DNA of 51,950 bases from an uncultured Collinsella sp. (lineage in GTDB: Bacteria > Actinomycetota > Coriobacteriia > Coriobacteriales > Coriobacteriaceae): NCBI GenBank assembly GCA_900551665.1, contig URWW01000009.1, positions 1-51,950 of the forward strand, read 5' to 3'. Positions within the stretch are counted from its first letter, which is position 1, and each line of letters opens with the position of its first letter. Below are positions 49,201 through 51,950 of this stretch, in pieces. The notes below the pieces were generated by a model, which was not told the DNA's origin, made no database searches, and was given only the letters and a program-made list of their open reading frames with translations. Both the position numbers and the translations under genes were made by a program.

Positions 49201-49722
49201 GTGGGCGTCTACGTGATTCAGGTCGTTGGCGGGCAAGAGACGAGGGCGGTCGAGTTAATCGCCCGCGTGGCTTGTGATGCCGTTCGGGAGTGCTTTGTGC
49301 CTCGGCGCGAGGTCATGAAGCGTGCCGACGGCGCGTGGCACAAGAGGTGCGAAAGGCTCTTCCCTGGCTACGTGTTCGTGCAGGCCGATGATCCGCTGAA
49401 GGTCCAGCAACTGCTCCGCACCGTTCCCACGTTCACGCGTATGCTCGGCTCCGCAGGTGATACATTTCTTCCCTTAACTCCCGATGAAGTCACCTGGATC
49501 GACGTCCACACCAATGCGGAGACGCATGTTGTGGAGATGAGCGAGGGTATCATCGAGGGCGATCGCGTGGTGGTGACCTCCGGCCCCTTGAAAGGTCAGG
49601 AGGCGAGCATCTCGCGCATCGATCGTCACAAGCGGCTGGCATGGGTGGATATGGACGTGTTTGGACGCCATAAGACGATTCGGGTGGGGTTGGAGATTGT
49701 CGCAAGACGACGCAGTGGATAA
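49201..49722 (+). CDS. NusG-like transcription antiterminator (LoaP/RfaH type)
   Basis: A 173-residue NusG paralogue with an NGN domain (MGVYVIQVVGGQETRAVELI ... CFVPRREVMKR ... LFPGYVFVQ) and a C-terminal KOW domain (IIEGDRVVVTSGPLKGQEASISRID). Such specialised NusG proteins travel with RNA polymerase through long operons for polysaccharide or secondary metabolite synthesis and suppress termination. Its place as first gene before a phosphoglycosyl transferase supports that role. The GTG at 49201 has AAAGG upstream at slightly long spacing. It overlaps the next gene by 8 nt if the GTG at 49715 is used. Confidence 0.9.
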   Translation: MGVYVIQVVGGQETRAVELIARVACDAVRECFVPRREVMKRADGAWHKRCERLFPGYVFVQADDPLKVQQLLRTVPTFTRMLGSAGDTFLPLTPDEVTWIDVHTNAETHVVEMSEGIIEGDRVVVTSGPLKGQEASISRIDRHKRLAWVDMDVFGRHKTIRVGLEIVARRRSG

Positions 49723-50401
49723 CCGCATATCTCATCGGGGGGATTTCCAAGTCCCGCCAAAGGACGACACCGTGCCCGCCCCGCGGCCTGGTGGAGCGGT
49801 GTATCGAATTGTCAAGCGCCTGTTCGATGTGGTCTTCAGCCTTGCAGTGATAGTGGTCCTGTTCATTCCGGTTGCCCTTCTCTGTGTGTGCATCGTGATC
49901 GATTCACCCGGGTGCCCATTTTTTAGGCAGGAGCGCATCGGGAAAAATGGTAAGCGCATCTACATTTGGAAGCTCCGAACTATGGAGACCGATGCGCACA
50001 CGAACCCCGAGAAATATCTAGACGAAGATCAACTTGCCCAATGGGAGCGTGAGCAAAAAGTCGAGGACGACCCGCGCATCACGCGCATGGGTCATTTTCT
50101 TCGCCGTACGAGTCTCGACGAACTTCCTCAGTTTATCAACGTGCTAACGGGAGAGCTGTCCGTCATAGGGCCGCGTCCTGTGACGATGGAGGAAACCTAC
50201 GAGTTCGGCAATGCCCGCGACGAGTTCCTCTCGTGCAAACCCGGCATCACGGGTTGGTGGCAAGTCACCGAGCGCAATGAGGCTACCTGGGCAAATGGCA
50301 ATCGCCAGATGCTTGAGTTGTTTTATGTACGACATGCCAGCTTTGGCCTGGACGCGCGCGTCTTTATACGCACGTTCAAGGCTATGGGAACCGGGCGCTA
50401 G
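49715..50401 (+). CDS. Undecaprenyl-phosphate sugar phosphotransferase (monotopic PGT)
   Basis: Initiates polysaccharide repeat synthesis by moving a sugar-1-phosphate to undecaprenyl phosphate. The product (228 residues) has one N-terminal re-entrant helix (KRLFDVVFSLAVIVVLFIP), the motif QERIGKNGKRIYIWKLRTM and the catalytic/terminal patterns RRTSLDELPQFINVLTGELS-VIGPRP and KPGITGWWQV. The GTG at 49715 overlaps the NusG-like gene; a GTG at 49772 with AAAGGA upstream is an equally good start (209 residues). The sugar cannot be told from the sequence. Confidence 0.92.
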   Translation: MDNRISHRGDFQVPPKDDTVPAPRPGGAVYRIVKRLFDVVFSLAVIVVLFIPVALLCVCIVIDSPGCPFFRQERIGKNGKRIYIWKLRTMETDAHTNPEKYLDEDQLAQWEREQKVEDDPRITRMGHFLRRTSLDELPQFINVLTGELSVIGPRPVTMEETYEFGNARDEFLSCKPGITGWWQVTERNEATWANGNRQMLELFYVRHASFGLDARVFIRTFKAMGTGR

Positions 50402-50442
50402 CCCCGGCGGAAGGTGATCACCTCACCTTGGAAAGGAAAGAC

Positions 50443-51216
50443 ATGAAGGTTGTTATTCTCGCCGGCGGGTTGGGGTCCCGTATTTCGGAGGAGAGTTATC
50501 TCCGTCCCAAGCCGATGATCGAGATCGGTGAGAAGCCGATCATGTGGCATATCATGAAATATTATTCCCAGTTCGGGTATAACGAATTTATTATCTGTCT
50601 GGGATACAAACAGTATGTGGTAAAGGAGTTCTTTGCGGATTACTTCCTTCACACCTCCGACGTGACCTTTGACCTGGCCAACAACAGCATGAAGGTCCAT
50701 AATAACTATTCAGAGCCCTGGAAGGTGACGCTGATCGATACGGGTCTCAACACCATGACCGGCGGCCGCGTGAAACGGATCCGTCCCTATGTGGGAGACG
50801 AGCCGTTTATGCTGACCTACGGCGACGGTCTTTCCAATATCGACTTAAAGGCTCTGGAGGAGTTCCACCGGTCCCACGGAAAGACGGCCACCATCACCGC
50901 TGTGAACATCGGACAGAGATTCGGCGTCCTGGATATGGACGAGGCCGGCGCTATCCATGCCTTCCGCGAGAAAAACGACGACGACGGCAGCCTTATCAAT
51001 GGAGGCTACATGGTAATGAATCCCAGCGTGTTCGATTACATCGAGGGAGACGACACGGTATTTGAGCAGGCGCCCCTGAGAAATCTGGCCTCCGACGGAG
51101 AGCTGATGGCGTACCGCCATGAGGGCTTCTGGAAGTGCATGGATACCCAGAGAGAGAAGCAGCAGCTGGAAGAGATGTGGCAGTCCGGAAAGGCTCCCTG
51201 GAAGATCTGGGAATAG
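50443..51216 (+). CDS. rfbF: Glucose-1-phosphate cytidylyltransferase
   Basis: Makes CDP-glucose from CTP and glucose-1-phosphate, first step to CDP-3,6-dideoxyhexoses. The 257-residue product begins MKVVILAGGLGSRISEESYL and continues with RPKPMIEIGEKPIMWHIMKYY, the RfbF form of the nucleotidyltransferase motif; MLTYGDGLSNIDLKAL and a C-terminal GFWKCMDTQREKQQLEEMW also fit. GGAAAGGAAAG precedes the ATG at 50443. Codon use (AGA, TTA, TAT) and lower GC differ from the genes before it and look Clostridia-like, pointing to horizontal transfer or to a contig from another genome. Confidence 0.93.
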   Translation: MKVVILAGGLGSRISEESYLRPKPMIEIGEKPIMWHIMKYYSQFGYNEFIICLGYKQYVVKEFFADYFLHTSDVTFDLANNSMKVHNNYSEPWKVTLIDTGLNTMTGGRVKRIRPYVGDEPFMLTYGDGLSNIDLKALEEFHRSHGKTATITAVNIGQRFGVLDMDEAGAIHAFREKNDDDGSLINGGYMVMNPSVFDYIEGDDTVFEQAPLRNLASDGELMAYRHEGFWKCMDTQREKQQLEEMWQSGKAPWKIWE

Positions 51217-51224
51217 GAGATCAT

Positions 51225-51950
51225 ATGGATTTAAGAGAAGTATTTGAGTTTTATAAAAGAGGTCTGATGCCGGGACTGGCACATCTGTATCTTGGGGAAG
51301 AGGCAGTAGCAGCCGGCGTATGTGGCGCATTAGAGGAACGTGACTTTATCGGAAGTACACATCGTGGACACGGACATCTGGTTTCCAGAGGGGCAGATCT
51401 GAACAAGATGATGGCAGAAATCCTCGGAAAAGCAACCGGATACTCCAAAGGTAAAGGTGGATCCATGCATATCATGGCAATGGACAAAGGTATTCTTGGT
51501 GCAAACGGTATCGTAGGCGGAGAGATTCCAATCGCAACTGGTTCCGCATATGCATCCAAATACATGGGAACAGATGAAGTTACCGTATGTTTCTTCGGTG
51601 ATTCCGCTTCCAATGAAGGAACATTCCATGAGAGCATCAACATGGCAGCAGCCTGGGATCTCCCAATCGTGTATGTGGTAGAAAATAACCTGTATGGTAT
51701 TTCCGTAGATATCCGTCGTGTAACAAAAGAGTATCATATTGCAAAACGTGCCGCAGGATACGGTATCGAAGGTATCACAATTGATGGAAATGACGTATTT
51801 AAAGTATATGAAGAAGCACAGAAAGCAGTAGAAAAAGCAAGAAAAGGCGGCGGACCAACCATTATTGAGTGTATGACTTACCGTTGGCAGGGACATCACG
51901 TAGGTGATCCTGGTCTGTATCGTCCGGAGGAAGAAGTAGAAGAGTGGAAA
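51225..51950 (+). CDS. Chimeric frame: rfbG-like start joined to dehydrogenase E1-alpha (partial)
   Basis: An open frame running off the window (242 codons). From residue ~13 it is a thiamine-diphosphate dehydrogenase E1 alpha subunit of the pyruvate/acetoin type: GLMPGLAHLYLGEEA, RGHGHLVSRG, GKGGSMHI, and the ThDP motif FFGDSASNEG with VENNLYGIS. Its normal first ~25-30 residues are missing. Instead the first residues, MDLREVFEFYK, with GGAG 5 nt upstream and 8 nt after rfbF, resemble the start of CDP-glucose 4,6-dehydratase (RfbG), the expected next gene. GC content drops again here. This is probably a misjoin; a real recombination product is less likely. Confidence 0.75.
   Translation, partial: MDLREVFEFYKRGLMPGLAHLYLGEEAVAAGVCGALEERDFIGSTHRGHGHLVSRGADLNKMMAEILGKATGYSKGKGGSMHIMAMDKGILGANGIVGGEIPIATGSAYASKYMGTDEVTVCFFGDSASNEGTFHESINMAAAWDLPIVYVVENNLYGISVDIRRVTKEYHIAKRAAGYGIEGITIDGNDVFKVYEEAQKAVEKARKGGGPTIIECMTYRWQGHHVGDPGLYRPEEEVEEWK

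Overview
The window is a high-GC bacterial chromosome segment that reads as the replication-origin region of a Coriobacteriia actinobacterium of the Collinsella type. This placement is inferred from protein character and gene order (rpmH-rnpA-yidD-yidC-khpB-rsmG-parA-parB diverging from dnaA-dnaN-recF-DUF721-gyrB-gyrA), not from a database search. Genes point away from the interval at about 31.7-35.3 kb, as expected around oriC. DnaA-box-like 9-mers occur both upstream of the dnaA transcript and between dnaA and dnaN, and ParB-binding (parS) palindromes cluster at 25.7-28.7 kb.

Left part (1-10 kb, mostly minus strand): the rpsF-ssb-rpsR-rplI operon with a promoter and a possible S6:S18 leader hairpin, a DUF4013 membrane protein, two tRNA-Ser genes (CGA, GGA), a TRIC/UPF0126 membrane protein, an LPKTG wall-anchored adhesin, purB, and tRNA-Gly(CCC). 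At 10.2-15.1 kb a 1442-residue SpaA-type adhesin overlaps a class B sortase. At 15.2-25.8 kb lie a small membrane protein, a large M28-like membrane protein with an acidic insert, a WYL regulator pair, an exonuclease-DinG helicase fusion translationally coupled to ddl, and rlmN.

Core (25.9-43.3 kb): a lower-GC block holding parB, parA and rsmG, then khpB, yidC, yidD, rnpA and rpmH (minus strand). Diverging from these (plus strand) is a GHKL ATPase with a winged-helix tail placed directly ahead of dnaA, followed by dnaN, recF, a DUF721 (DciA-type) protein, gyrB and gyrA. Long inverted-repeat elements sit on both sides of the DUF721 gene. GyrA carries Tyr where E. coli has Asp87, a substitution known for quinolone resistance.

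Right part (43.4-51.95 kb): a GH3 glycosidase, a BFN-domain protein and a DUF4012 protein (minus), then the head of an exopolysaccharide locus: a LoaP/RfaH-like NusG paralogue, a phosphoglycosyl transferase and rfbF. From about 50.4 kb composition and codon use shift to a Clostridia-like style. The last reading frame appears to join the first dozen codons of an rfbG-like gene to the interior of a dehydrogenase E1-alpha gene; I read this as a probable assembly chimera at the contig end, or less likely a real recombination joint.
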